From: Hypericum androsaemum | Lineage: Eukaryota > Streptophyta > Magnoliopsida > Malpighiales > Hypericaceae | NCBI GenBank assembly: GCA_963995505.1 | Contig: OZ023186.1 | Location: forward strand, 12,035,570-12,099,569 | Direction of reading: 5' to 3' | DNA length: 64,000 nt | Part shown: positions 20,582 through 33,506 of the stretch, piece by piece | How positions within the stretch are numbered: the first letter of the stretch is position 1 | Layout: each line of letters starts with the position of its first letter | Program-made: the position numbers and the translations under genes | The notes under the pieces: model-generated | Database searches by the model: none | What the model saw: only the letters and a program-made list of their open reading frames with translations | What the model was told of the DNA's origin: nothing

Positions 20582-21534
20582 TTATCGAAAAAAGTTTGAT
20601 AAGCCACAGGCAGCCAAAGTAGAACACAAGGCCGAGAGTTCTAGTACCAACTCTCAAAAGAAAGTAGAAGCCCCTCCTACAAGAAATCGAGACATTAGGT
20701 GTTTTAAATGTCAAGGAAGGGGGCACATAGCAAGCCAATGTCCTAACAAGCAGGTTATGGTGCTTACAGAGAGCGGGGAGGTCGAGACAGAAGGAGAAGA
20801 CTCGGACCATGGAAGCATGCCCTCATTGGAAGACCTGTCCGAAGAGGAATTCCAAGCTACTGAAGCACTCACTTTGGTGACAAGAAGGGCTTTGAACTTG
20901 CAAGTAAAAGAAGGGGATGACGTAGCACAACGAGAGAATATTTTCCACACAAGGTGTCATGTGCAGGGCAAGGTGTGTAGTGTCATTATTGACGGAGGAA
21001 GCTGTGCTAATGTTGCAAGCACCACTATGGTAGAAAAGTTGGGGTTGATCACAAAGAAACACCCTAAACCTTACAAGCTACAGTGGTTGAATGATAGTGG
21101 AGAAGTACGCGTGGAAGGGCAAGTGCTAGTGACATTTCGAATTGGCAAATATGAAGATGAAGTGCTATGTGATGTGGTGCCGATGCAAGCTGGTCACCTA
21201 CTACTTGGAAGGCCATGGCAATTTGATAGGAAGGTTAAGCATGATGGCTACACGAACAAGTACTCGTTCACACTCAATCGACGAGTAATCACATTAGTGC
21301 CCTTAACACCGTCACAAGTTTGTGAAGATCAATTGAAGTTACAAAAAGAGAGTGATGAGAAAAAGAAGAGTGACCAAAAGAAAAGAATTGAGCGGAGAGA
21401 AGAAGCCGAAAAAAAGAAAGGAAAAACGGCCAATGAAGAGAAAGAGCTTGAGAGAGCAAAAGAAGTCGGAAAAACAGAAATTAAAACGGCCAATGAGAGA
21501 AAAACCGAGGGGTGGAAAAGGAGTTTTTATGTGG
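20582..21534 (+). pseudogene. C1 gag-protease, 3' part
   Basis: Resumes C1 gag after B1: a basic linker, knuckle [15 protein letters not shown] (about 20700-20745), acidic linker, protease [12 protein letters not shown] (about 20989), then the lysine/glutamate-rich spacer ending WKRSFYV. At 21534 it stops abruptly and meets the minus-strand integrase end of C2. All of RT, RNase H and integrase and the 3' LTR of C1 are missing. C1 is a truncated relic despite near-identity with C3. Confidence 0.9.
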
Positions 21535-23424
21535 ACGTCACGCTTCATGTGCGGCCAGTGGAAGTGCTCTTGTAAAATTGCTAAAGTCTTTGCTATTCCA
21601 AAATGTCGCATCAATCTGCCGCCGTGAGCCTCTTGTATCAACAATTCTCGCATGGAACAATTAGGCACACAAAGCTTATTCTCACGAAATAAATACCCTT
21701 CATTCCGAAAGAACTTACCAGACGCACTCCTCTCGGTTTCACTAAACACATCTCCAAAGTCAGTATCATCAGCGTATAACTCTTTAATGCGTTCAAAACC
21801 AAGTAACTTTGCATCAAGAGTTGAGATCAAGACATACCTTCGTGACAGTGCATCGGCTACTACATTTTCCTTACCTTGCTTGTAGCGTATGACATAAGGA
21901 AACGTCTCAATAAATTCAACCCATCGTGCATGCCTTTTATTCAGCTTGTGTTGACCCTTTAAATACTTCAAAGATTCATGGTCAGTATGAATCACAAATT
22001 CCTTGGGCCATAAGTAATGTTGCCATGTCTCCAATGTCCGAACCAATGCGTACAACTCCTTGTCGTAAGTTGGGTAATTCAAGGCAGCTCCGCTTAGCTT
22101 TTCGCTAAAGTAAGCAATTGGTCGTCCTTCTTGCATGAGCACAGCGCCTATTCCAACACCTGAAGCATCACACTCAACCTCAAACGTCTTAGAAAAATTA
22201 GGTAACGATAATAAAGGTGCATTTGTCAACTTCTCCTTGATGAGCTGAAACGCCTTCTCTTGAGCTTCACCCCAGCTAAATCCAACGTTCTTCTTGATCA
22301 CTTCAGTAAGTAGTGCGGCTAAGCTACTAAAATCTTTCACAAATCTCCTGTAGAAACTAGCTAATCCATGGAAACTTCGGACTTTAGCAACGCTCGTAGG
22401 ACTTGGCCAATCTCGAATTGCACGTATTTTTTCTTCATCGACCTGTATTCCTTTAGCACTAACAACAAAACCCAAGAAAACAAGCTTATCTGTGCAAAAG
22501 GTGCACTTCTTCAAGTTAGCAAACAATTGATCCTTTCTAAGTGCATTTAGAACAGATTTCAAATGTTCCATGTGATCCTCCATGCTCTTGCTATAAATAA
22601 GTATATCATCAAAATAAACGACTACAAATTTGCCAATAAATGGACGTAAAACATGATTCATGAGTCGCATAAATGTACTAGGAGCATTAGACAAACCGAA
22701 TGGCATGACCATCTATTCATATAATCCATATTTCGTTTTAAAGGCTGTCTTCCACTCATCTCCTTCTTTCATTCTAATTTGATGATAACCGCTCTTCAAG
22801 TCAATTTTAGAAAACATGCTCGATCCATACAGCTCATCTAACATGTCATCTAAACGAGGAATAGGGTGACGATATTTTACCGTTATGTTGTTAACTGCTC
22901 GACAATCAACACACATCCTCCATGATCCATCCTTCTTAGGCACGAGTAGGATTGGCACGGCACAAGGACTCATGCTCTCTCTCACGTACCCTTTCTCCAA
23001 TAGTTCGTTGACTTGTCGCTCAAGTTCCTTTGTTTCCTCCGGATTGCTCCTATATGCGGGACGATTAGGTATGGCAGCTCCCGGAACCAAGTCAATTTGG
23101 TGCTCAATCCCTCGGATAGGTGGTAATCCTGATGGTAGCTCATTGGGGAATACATCCTCGTAGTCCTGCAAAAGGGAAACAACCATACTAGGCAAGTGTG
23201 ATTCAAGTTCGTTAGTATTTAAAAATGCCTCCTTGTACATAAGTACGATCATTGGCTTTTTGTCAAAACATGCTTGCTTGATATCACTACCTCCCACATA
23301 AAAACTCCTTTTCCACCCCTCGGTTTTTCTCGAATTGGCCGTTTTAATTTCTGTTTTTCCGACTTCTTTTGCTCTCTCAAGCTCTTTCTCTTCATTGGCC
23401 ATTTTTCCTTTCTTTTTTTCGGCT
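21535..23424 (-). pseudogene. C2 pol (RT-RNase H-integrase start)
   Basis: Minus-strand continuation of C2 gag-pol after D2. It starts at the charged spacer ([21 protein letters not shown]), then RT with [10 protein letters not shown], RNase H with [13 protein letters not shown], and the integrase HHCC start up to [13 protein letters not shown] at 22715-22713 replaces the conserved Trp of [11 protein letters not shown] in RT. The integrase core, C-terminus and 3' LTR are lost at the junction with C1 (21534/21535). The reading on the far side of the junction into C1 is meaningless. Confidence 0.9.
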
Positions 23425-23905
23425 TGACGTAGGATGTCCATGTTTCTCGTCCTTTTCGGCCTACTCCTTCTCTCTTGCATGGAGTGCATGCTAGTTATTA
23501 TGACAAACTGTCCGAATTGTTGGTGTGTTTAATGTGCGTGTGTAATGCGTATGTAATAAGGCAAGTTAATGCCATTACTAGGCGGTTAAAGTTGATGGAA
23601 CGGCTGGCTGAAAGGTGTGAAGGTGCGTGGTTAGTATTGCCTTAATGCCGCCTGAAATCACGCCCCTATTTGTACCCGCTTGGAAGGAAATAAACAGACA
23701 GAATTTTGAATCCAACAAAGCTAATCGTGCTTTCCTATCTTTTTCATGGTTTTGCAAATGTGTTGAAAGATTGGCCCTCTTATTGGCTGTTTCCTTCGGA
23801 AAACACACCTTTGCTTGATTCGGAAGGATCGAGCTCAAGGTCACTATCTTGTTCGTTTCCCGTCTGAGTCAGCGTGTTGCCAACTCCTTCCGTTGTGCTA
23901 CGTCA
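23425..23905 (+). repeat. D2 5' LTR (481 bp)
   Basis: From TGACGTAG to CTACGTCA, a perfect 8-bp inverted terminal repeat, followed by AG and the PBS TGGTATCAGAGC at 23908-23919. A clear TATA box is not obvious. Confidence 0.94.
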
Positions 23906-24076
23906 AGTGGTATCAGAGCCTGAATACGATCAGGTCAATTCCCATATTGATCAAGAGTGACCGCTATCACCTAGTGAGTGTGAGAGAGCCCTATCTACGA
24001 GCCGATCCACAAGACTTTGTGATCTCCTGATCCAAGTCTCATTTACCCACCTAACACCACCAAAAGCCGATGCACT
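23906..24076 (+). other. D2 PBS and leader
   Basis: PBS at 23908-23919, then about 157 bp of leader matching those of D1 and D3. No homopurine tract or splice-like cassette. Confidence 0.85.
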
Positions 24077-24275
24077 ATGGCCGATCCTAATGACACTCCA
24101 AGACCCGACATGAATCAAAGGTTTGCCAACATTGAGGCATCGATCCAAGCCATCCTCACTCAGCTCAACAATCTTGTCGTGCAACCGCCACCCGTAGGGC
24201 AACCCCCTCCAGCTGAGGTGCGTAATGATCAAAGAGAGGAAGAGGAGGATGAAGATTCTGATGCTACCCTCTATG
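24077..24275 (+). pseudogene. D2 gag N-terminus (split by F1)
   Basis: ATG 24077 in CACTATGGCCGATCC, the same start context as D1 and D3. Encodes MADPNDTPRPDMNQRF and the acidic stretch EEEEDEDSDATLYV. F1 is inserted at 24276 with the CTATG duplication, and gag continues at 31140 (RRGGRGMRGRGR). Confidence 0.92.
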
Positions 24276-25084
24276 TGATGTGAGACCATCCAACAACGAG
24301 CATGGAGCATTGCGTGTTCCAATTGGGCCGATTACAAGAGCACGGGCCAAGAAGCTTCAAGCTGAACTGAATGGATTTATTGAAGGCATTCGGACTCAAG
24401 TTGAATCAAGCAAGCCCAAGGACGACCTAGAAGGCCATGTTAAGCCCATACACGTTATTGGTGCTATTTTAGAAGCCTAGCATGCGCAAGATTCTTTTGG
24501 ATGCATGCAAACAGAATTTCAGCTTATCTTGGACATGCATCCCTAAATTTTATGAACTTCTTTTCCTATGTTTTAGGACGTGATATTTACTAGATATTCT
24601 AGTATCTTTCTTGTTTAGTTTGTTTTTCCTACTTAGTGAATAATTAGGCCAGAATCCCTTTTATTTAGGAAGGTGAGTTTTGGCCAGCTTGAACTCCTTA
24701 TTTGGAGTTAGTTTTTGTTTAGGAATGTTTGAGACTTTTGGGGCCTATATAAAGGGACTCCTAGCAATAAAAACGTGGACAACCTTTTATTCATTCAGAA
24801 TATACTTAGCTATTGCTAGTTTGTGAGTTTTGATACTCATTGTGTGTTCTTGGTTAGGCTAGTGCGTCGCTTAGCTAGGGCAACGTATCTCACTTATCAA
24901 ACAAATTATCCACCTCTGTTTGTGGCGTGATTCGACTTAAGGACTTGGGTTCTTGACTTCCATTGTTCGGGTTGCGGTGAGACATCACCAAGGTTCGTGC
25001 ATTGCGTAGTTGGAGTTGGAGTCTTTCTCATCCATCAAGTAGCAGCGGTCCGTTCGTGTGGAATTCCCAGCGAGTTTTACATCA
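24276..25084 (+). repeat. F1 5' LTR (809 bp)
   Basis: From TGATGTGAGACC to TTTTACATCA. TATA box CTATATAAAG at 24745-24754, followed by AATAAA in CTAGCAATAAAAACG. U3 holds the tail frame 24277-24480. Confidence 0.94.
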
Positions 25085-25662
25085 TTTGGTATCAGAGCTA
25101 CGGCTTGCTACTACCTTTAATTTCGTTTTACTAAGTTCAGCTTACAATTCGTCTTAGTTTTGTTGCCGAACTTGAGTAGAGTTTGTTTGGTTGCATTCGG
25201 TTGAGACAAGAGAGAAAAGAAAGAGAGCGAATACAATCAGAAAAGAAAGAAAAAAAAAAGAAAAGAAAAGAAAGGAAAGAAAGAAAAGAGAGAGTACGCA
25301 CCAAACAGGAATTGCAAGACTAAATAGGCATTCGCAAGAAAGAGGAAGCGCCTAGGGCAAGGAGAAACGTGCAAGACCAAAGAGGGAGACCAAGTAGAGT
25401 CTTCTAAACGCAAGAAAACAAGCGGATAACATTCTGTTTGTTTGGTGAAATTTGTAGTTCAAGCAAAGGCGGTGCTAGCTTTAGTAAGAACATACAAGTA
25501 TCACGAGTGGAAAAAGGCAAGAGTGTGTGAGCTTATTAGAGAGAAAAGCCAAATATTTGAGCGCAAACACGAGGGAACTTGAGTGAACCTTACATTGAGA
25601 GAAACACGTAAGGGAGTGAACTTGTGAGGCCATATTTTTTACTAACCAAGTTTTCTTGCAGC
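25085..25662 (+). other. F1 PBS and leader with splice-like cassette
   Basis: PBS TGGTATCAGAGC at 25087-25098. Homopurine tract at about 25205-25295. GTAAGA occurs in CTTTAGTAAGAAC near 25483 and CACGTAAGGG near 25605. ACTAACC and TTTTCTTGCAG end directly at the gag ATG (25663). Confidence 0.82.
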
Positions 25663-28600
25663 ATGTCTCACGAAGGCGAGGAAGAAAAGGAGGGAACCTT
25701 GGCCCAAGTTGACATTAAGTTGCTCACGGAGGCTCTAACAAGGAATTTCCAACGCATGATGCAAGCTGAAATTGAGCCTATACGCGAACAAATGAGTGCA
25801 ATGGAGCGAGCTAGCACAAGTCATGCACCAAGAAGGAGTGCACCAAAAGTGTCAAGTGGAGAAGATTCTGACCATGAAGAAGATGCAAGATCCACAAGGA
25901 ACTATAGGAGGCCGAGAGTTGAACAACCCATACGAGGCGAAATTCATGCACGTAGAGGGAGAGCGCCTATAGAAGCATGTGGAGAAGAATCTGACCATGA
26001 CGAAGATGCAAGATCCACAAGGAACTATAGGACGCCGAGAGTTGAACGCCATCCTAGGGAGGCAAGGCGAAGAGAGGATGACAACATAGGAAGCATTATA
26101 CCTACCTTTGCTGGTCGTTCTGATCCGGAAGCTTACTTGGAGTGGGAGAAGAAAATTGAATTTGTGTTTGATTGCCACAATCATTCCGAAGCAAAGAAGG
26201 TAAAACTTGCCATCACTGAGTTTACTGATTATGCTATAACTTGGTGGGATCAACTTGTGACAAGCAGGAGGCGTAATGGGGAGCGCCCTATAGCTACTTG
26301 GGAGGGAATGAAAGTGGTGATGCGGAAGAGGTTTGTTCCAAGTCATTACTATAGGGAGCTATACAAGAAGTTACAAGGCATGAGGCTAGGGAGCTTGAGT
26401 GTGGAGGAATTTTACAAGCAAATGGAGCTAGCCATGATAAGAGCTAATGTTGAGGAAGATAGAGAAGCTACCATGGCAAGATTTCTGAATGGACTCAATT
26501 CTGAGATCCAAGACAAAGTAGAGTTGCAACACTATGTGGAGTTGGAGGACATGGTGCACATGGCCACCAAGATTGAGAAGCAACTAAAGAGAGGAGGAGG
26601 AACAAGAGCTACATCAGGTTCTAATTGGAAGCCGAGTTATCCAAGGAAGTTTGACAAACCACAGGCTACCAAAGAAGGGCAAAAATCCGAGAGTTCCAAC
26701 ACCAACTCTCAGAAGAAGGTGGAGGCCCCTCCCGCAAGAAACCGTGACGTTAAGTGCTTTAAGTGTCAAGGAAGGGGTCATATATCTAGTCAATGCCCCA
26801 ACAAGCAGATCATGGTGATTAGAGAAAATGGGGAGATTGAAACTGAAGGAGAGGAGTCGGAGCATGAAAGCCTACCCTCATTGGAGGATCTGTCCGAGGA
26901 GGAGTATCACGCACCCGGGGGACTTACCCTAGTCAGTAGGCGAGCCTTGAACTCCCAAGCCAAAGAAGAAGATGATGCAGCCCAAAGAGAAAACATCTTT
27001 CACACAAGGTGTTATGTTAAAGACAAAGTGTGTAGTGTCATCATTGATGGAGGGAGTTGTGCTAATGTAGCAAGTACCACTATGGTTGAGAAGCTAGGGT
27101 TGCGCACTGAAAAATACCCTAAACCATACAAGCTACAATGGCTGAATGATAGTGGAGAAGTGAGAGTGATGAAGCAAGTGTTAGTGGCCTTTCGCATTGG
27201 CAATTATGAAGATGAGGTGTTATGTGACGTGGTACCAATGCAAGCGGGTCACCTACTGTTGGGAAGGCCATGGCAGTTTGATAGAAGAGTAACTCATAAT
27301 GGCTACACCAACAAGTACTCGTTCATACTCAAGAAGCGGTTGATCACCTTAGCACCCTTGGCACCATCACAAGTCTGTGAGGATCAAAGGAAGTTGCAAA
27401 TTGAATGTGATGAAAAGAAAAGGAGTGATCAAAAGAAAAAGATTGAGAGGAGAGAAGAAGCCGAAAAACAGAAAGAAAAAATGGCCAAAAGAGAGGAAAT
27501 ACTTGAGAGAACAAAAGAAGCCGGAAAAACAGAAATAAAGTCGGCCATTGAGAGAAAATCCGAGGGATGGAAGAGAAACTACTATGTGAGAGCAAGTGAG
27601 ATTAAGCAAGCTTGTTTTGAAAAACAGTCTATGATCTTACTTCGGTATAGGGAGACACTTTTGGTTGCTAACGAGCTTGAGCCACATTTGCCAAGCATGG
27701 TTAAATCTCTTTTACAGGATTTTGAGGATGTATTCCCCAATGAGCTACCACCAGGTTTGCCACCAATAAGGGGAATTGAACATCAGATTGACTTCGTTCG
27801 GGAGCATCAATTCCAAACCGACCAGCTTATAAAAGCAATCCGGAGGAGACGAAAGAACTTGAGAAGCAAGTCAATGAACTTTTGGAGAAAGGGTACGTGA
27901 GAGAGAGCATGAGTCCATGCGCTGTTCCGGTCTTACTTGTGCCAAAGAAAGATGGATCATGGAGGATGTGTGTTGATTGTCGCGCTGTCAACAACATTAC
28001 GGTAAAATATCGTCACCCTATTCCTCATTTAGATGACATGTTGGATGAGTTGTATGGTTCTTGCATGTTTTCAAAGATTGATTTGAAAAGTGGTTATCAT
28101 CAGATTCGCATGAAAGAAGGTGATGAATGGAAAACAGCGTTTAAAACGAAGTATGGTTTGTATGAATGGATGGTCATGCCTTTTGGATTATCTAATGCAC
28201 CTAGTACATTCATGCGCCTTATGAATCATGTTTTACGTCCATTCATTGGCAAATTTGTAGTTGTTTACTTTGATGATATACTCATTTATAGCAAGAGCAT
28301 TGAGGAGCACGTAGAGCACTTGAAATCTGTTTTAATTGCACTTAGAGAGGATCAATTATTTGCTAACTTGAAGAAGTGCACCTTTTGCACAGATAAGCTT
28401 GTATTCTTGGGTTTTGTTGTTAGTGCTGAAGGAATACAGGTTGATGAAGAAAAGATAAAGGCAATTAGGGATTGGCCGACCCCCACAAACATTGCACATG
28501 TTCGAAGCTTCCATGGACTAGCAAGCTTCTACCGAAGATTTGTGAAAGATTTTAGCACCATAGCCGCACCACTCACCGAAGTCATTAAGAAGAGCGTTGG

Positions 28601-30530
28601 ATTCAGCTGGGGAGAAGCGCAAGAGAAAGCATTTCAATTACTCAAAGAGAAGTTGACGAATGCTCCTTTATTAGCTTTACCTAATTTTTCTAAAACGTTT
28701 GAAGTTGAGTGTGATGCTTCAGGTGTAGGAATTGGCGCTGTACTCATGCAAGATCGACGGCCAATTGCCTATTTCAGCGAGAAATTAAGCGGAGCACCTC
28801 TAAACTATCCGACCTATGACAAAGAGTTGTATGCTTTAATTCGGACATTGGAGACATGGCAGCACTACTTGTGGCCCAAGGAATTCGTGATACACACTGA
28901 TCATGAATCGTTGAAGCACTTGAAAGGGCAACACAAGCTGAATAAGAGGCATGCACGCTGGGTAGAATTCATTGAGACATTTCCTTATGTCATTCGCTAC
29001 AAGCAAGGTAAGGAAAATGTGGTTGCCGATGCACTATCACGGAGGTATGCCTTGATCTCAACTCTTGATGCTAAGTTACTTGGTTTTGAACACATCAAAG
29101 AGTTGTATGCTGAAGATATTGATTTTGGTGATCTATTCCGAGCTACGGAGAAGGGTGCGAGTAATAAATTCTTTCGGAATGAAGGTTACCTATTTCGTGA
29201 AAACAAACTTTGTGTGCCTAATTGTTCTATGCGAGAATTGCTTATGCAGGAGGCACATGGAGGAGGATTGATGGGGCACTTTGGAATCGCAAAGACCTTG
29301 GCAATGCTACAAGATCATTTCTTTTGGCCACACATGAAGAGGGATGTTGAAAGAGTTTGTGGCCGTTGCATCACTTGCAAGCAAGCCAAGTCAAAGGTAA
29401 AACCCCATGGTTTGTATACTCCACTACCTATACCTAGTGAGCCTTGGATTGATATTTCTATGGACTTTGTGTTAGGACTTCCTAGGACTAAGCGTGGACG
29501 AGATTCTATCTTTGTGGTAGTGGATAGATTTTCTAAGATGGCACATTTTATTCCATGTCATAAAACTGATGATGCCTCTAATATTGCTGATTTGTTCTTT
29601 AGAAAAATTGTTAGATTGCATGGCATGCCTAGGACAATTATTTCTGATAGAGATGCTAAATTCTTGAGCTATTTTTGGAAGACCTTGTGGTGCAAGTTAG
29701 GTACTAAGTTGTTATTCTCTACTACTTGTCATCCACAAACTGATGGTCAAACTGAAGTTGTGAATAGAACTCTATCTACACTCTTAAGAGCACTTATTAA
29801 GCATAACATTAAGAATTGGGAGGAATGTTTGCCACATGTTGAATTTGCTTACAATCGATCAGTTCATTCTGCTACTCAATTCTCACCATTTGAGCTTGTT
29901 TATGGATTTAATCCTTTGACTCCATTGGATTTGTCACCTTTACCTTTGAGTGAGCATGTTAATTTCGATGGCAAGAAGAAGGCAGAATTTGTCAAGCAAT
30001 TACATGAAAAGGCAAGGCTGAATATTGAGAAGAGAACAGAGCACTATGCAAGGCAAGCCAACAAAGGACGGCACAAAGTTGTCTTTGAGCCTGGTGAATG
30101 GGTTTGGTTGCATATGCGAAAGGGGCGTTTTCCCGTTCAACGTCGCTCCAAGTTACTACCTCGTGGAGATGGTCCATTCCAAGTTTTAGAGCGCATTAAT
30201 GACAATGCCTACAAGCTTGATCTACCTGGTGAGTATAATGTAAGTGCTACATTTAATGTTGCTGACTTAAGCCCTTTTGATGCAGGTGAAGATTTGAGGG
30301 CAAATCCTTTTCAAGAGAGGGGGAATGATGTGAGACCATCCAACAACGAGCATGGAGCATTGCGTGTTCCAATTGGGCCGATTACAAGAGCACGGGCCAA
30401 GAAGCTTCAAGCTGAACTGAATGGATTAATTGAAGGCATTCGGACTCAAGTTGAATCAAGCAAGCCCAAGGATGACCTAGAAGGCCATGTTAAGCCCATA
30501 CACGTTATTGGTGCTATTTTAGAAGCCTAG
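25663..30530 (+). pseudogene. gag-pol: F1 gag-pol, one frameshift
   Basis: ATG 25663 (MSHEGEEEKE). Gag has a tandem 41-residue duplication (SDHEEDARSTRNYRRPRVE and SDHDEDARSTRNYRTPRVE) and lacks the KLK of the usual [10 protein letters not shown]. Knuckle [15 protein letters not shown], protease [11 protein letters not shown] with [10 protein letters not shown], RNase H, and integrase with HHCC and D-D-35-E all follow. One base is missing at about 27799 in IEHQIDFV, so the first frame ends at 27900, while the second frame covers the rest to 30530. The last 67 residues lie in the 3' LTR ([24 protein letters not shown]). If the frameshift is real the element cannot make RT-integrase on its own. 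Confidence 0.94.
30312..30325 (+). other. F1 polypurine tract
   Basis: AAGAGAGGGGGAA run immediately before the 3' LTR; differs slightly from the AAGAGGAGGGGAC of family A. Confidence 0.85.
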
Positions 30531-31134
30531 CATGCGCAAGATTCTTTTGGATGCATGCAAACAGAATTTCAGCTTATCTTGGACATGCATCCCTAAATTT
30601 TAGGAACTTCTTTTCCTATGTTTTAGGACGTGATATTTACTAGATATTCTAGTATCTTTCTTGTTTAGTTTGTTTTTCCTACTTAGTGAATAATTAGGCC
30701 AGAATCCCTTTTATTTAGGAAGGTGAGTTTTGGCCAGCTTGAACTCCTTATTTGGAGTTAGTTTTTGTTTAGGAATGTTTGAGACTTTTGGGGCCTATAT
30801 AAAAGGACTCCTAGCAATAAAAACGTGGACAACCTTTTATTCATTCAGAATATACTTAGCTATTGCTAGTTTGTGAGTTTTGATACTCATTGTGTGTTCT
30901 TGGTTAGGCTAGTGCGTCGCTTAGCTAGGGCAACGTATCTCACTTATCAAACAGATTATCCACCTCTGTTTGTGGCGTGATTCGACTTAAGGACTTGGGT
31001 TCTTGACTTCCATTGTTCGGGTTGCGGTGAGACATCACCAAGGTTCGTGCATTGCGTAGTTGGAGTTGGAGTCTTTCTCATCCATCAAGTAGCAGCGGTC
31101 CGTTCGTGTGGAATTCCCAGCGAGTTTTACATCA
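30326..31134 (+). repeat. F1 3' LTR (809 bp)
   Basis: Same length and ends as the 5' LTR, with about five substitutions seen by eye. Followed by target duplication CTATG. Confidence 0.94.
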
Positions 31135-31139
31135 CTATG

Positions 31140-33506
31140 TGAGAAGGGGAGGACGTGGCATGAGAGGCCGCGGACGTGTAGATGGAGGACGTGGTGAGGG
31201 AGGCCGAGGTGCACGGAGGGAAGTCTATAGAGGGGAAGATCGTGGAAATGATTATGCAAGAAGAGTGGATCGACCTTTCAAGATGAACATAGAAAAATTC
31301 TATGGAGAAGTGGATGTAGAGGGATTTCTCAACTGGTTGGACTCGGTGGAAAAATATTTCGATTGCATGGAACTCACGGAAGAACAGAAGGTGAGCTACG
31401 TAGCCTTCAAGCTTGAGTCCGGAGCTGCCGTGTGGTGGAGGAAGGAACAAGAGTCTCGTAGGAGGAGAGGAGATCGACCAATTCGTGATTGGCCAACTAT
31501 GGAGCAAGCCCTACGTGAGAGATTTCTTCCTGTGGATTATCAGCAAACCCTGTATTCGCAATTCTTGACTTGCACTCAAGGTAACCGATCCATAGACGAA
31601 TATACGTCTGAATTTATAAGGTTAGCGTCTCGCAATGACGTGGAGGAGAATGAGGACCAGATGATAGCCCGTTTTGTTGAGGGCCTTCATTATGAAATCA
31701 AGAGTCGGATGGAGTTTGATACGTTCTTGTTCTTCAACGATGCCTGTGCAAAGGCGAGAAAAATAGGGGCTGCCTTGAAGAGAAAGAAAGCACCCTCTAT
31801 CCGTTTTTCAGGACCTGGTCAGGCTTCCACCTATTCAAGGGGAGGTGTGGAAAGGAGCACACCCCAAGCTTCCGAGTCTAAACCCTCTCCAAGCAAGCCT
31901 GCCCCTGTGATTTCACAAAGAAAGGGAAAAGAGGTCGCCACAACCTCATCAATCCGATGTTTCAAATGCAATGAAATGGGCCACAAGTCTAGTGACTGCC
32001 CTAAACGCAAGTTTACACAACTTTGCGAGAAGGAAGATTCGGATGAGGAGGAGGAAGGGGCGTATTTGTGTGCACCCGTGGATGAGGGTGATGAAGAGGA
32101 GGAGACCTCTGAAGGAGAAGAGTATTGCGGGGTCATACAGAAGGTAGCACTGACCGCAACCAAGAGAGATGACTCCCAACGCAATAACTTGTTTCGCACG
32201 AGTTGTCATGTTGGGAAAGTTGTGTGCGAAGTGATAATTGATGGAGGCAGCCAGGAGAACTTTGTGAGTAGCAAGACAGTGGAGAAGCTTGGTTTGAAAA
32301 CCACGCCTCACCCCACTCCATACTCCATTGGATGGGTTAGATCCGGGGGTGGAATCAAGGTTAACTCAAGGTGCACCATTCCTATCACAATTGGCAAGTA
32401 TTCGGACTTAGTCGAATGTGATGTTCTTGAAATGGATGCGTGCAACATCCTTCTTGGACGACCGTGGGAATTTGACAACAAAGTTGTGCACCGCGGAGAG
32501 GAGAACACGTACGAGTTAAAGAAAGGAGGCGAGAAGTTCACGTTATTGCCCAAGAAGCCAAAGTACGTGAAGAGTGCCAAGCAACTTGTTTCGATGGTGA
32601 CCTCCTCTCGTGTTCTCACGAGTTGTTTCCAAGAGGCGGGTTTCCTCCATATGCTCGTGATGACAAGTTCACAAGAACCAGGAGAGAAAGGCGGCTAGCT
32701 GATTCCGGACGTGGTCTTAAAGTTATTTAACGAATTCCCTGAGCTGATCGATGAGGAGTTGCAAAAAGGGGTGCCTCCCTTGCGAGATATCCAACATCGG
32801 ATTGATCTCATCCCTGGTGCAACACTTCCGAACCTTCCTCATTATAGAATGAGTCCGAAGGAGAACCAGATCTTGAGGGAACAAGTTCAAGAGCTTCTTG
32901 ACAAAGGACAAGTGCAAGAAAGCTTGAGTCCTTGTGGAGTACCTGCATTGCTTGTGCCAAAGAAAGATGGTACGTGGAGAATGTGCGTAGATAGTCGCGC
33001 CATCAACAAGATCACAATTGGATATCATTTTCCAATCCCGCGCCTTGATGACATGCTGGACAACATAAGTGGTGCATCCATTTTCTCCAAGATTGATTTA
33101 AGAAGTGGATACCATCAAATCAGAATTCGTCCCGGAGATGAATGGAAGACCGCCTTCAAGACACGTGATGGACTCTATGAGTGGCTTGTAATGCCATTCG
33201 GATTGACAAACGCGCCCAGTACCTTCATGCGTCTTATGCATCAAGTCTTTAAACCCTTCCTTGACAAGTCAGTGGTGGTGTATTTTGATGACATTTTGGT
33301 TTACAGCCAATCCGAGGATGATCATCTTAAGCATTTGAAGGAGGTGTTCACGGCTCTGAGAGACAATCAACTCTATGTTAACCTAAAGAAATGTAGCTTT
33401 TGGAAGGACAAGCTACTTTTCTTAGGGTTTGTGGTTGGAAAGGAGGGAATTCACGTGGATCAAGCCAAGATTGATGCTATTAGGTCGTGGCCTGCCCCTC
33501 AGAATG
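31140..33506 (+). pseudogene. D2 gag-protease-RT, middle part
   Basis: Continues D2 after F1: RG-rich stretch, gag core (MNIEKFYGEVDVEGFLNWLDSV), intact knuckle CFKCNEMGHKSSDCP, acidic linker, protease IIDGGSQENFVS, and RT through [10 protein letters not shown] to APQNV. A TAG at 32696-32698 after GEKGG lies between protease and RT; the frame is open on both sides of it. D3 is inserted at 33507 with the GAATG duplication. The stop would block pol production unless read through. Confidence 0.93.

Larger units (their letters stand above)
24276..31134 (+). mobile_element. F1, near-intact Ty3/gypsy retrotransposon
   Basis: Complete 6859-bp element with 809-bp LTRs (24276-25084 and 30326-31134) and a perfect target duplication CTATG (24271-24275 and 31135-31139) in D2 gag. 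PBS, leader, gag-pol and PPT are present. One single-base frameshift in pol is the only coding break I see. LTRs differ at about five sites by eye. Confidence 0.95.
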
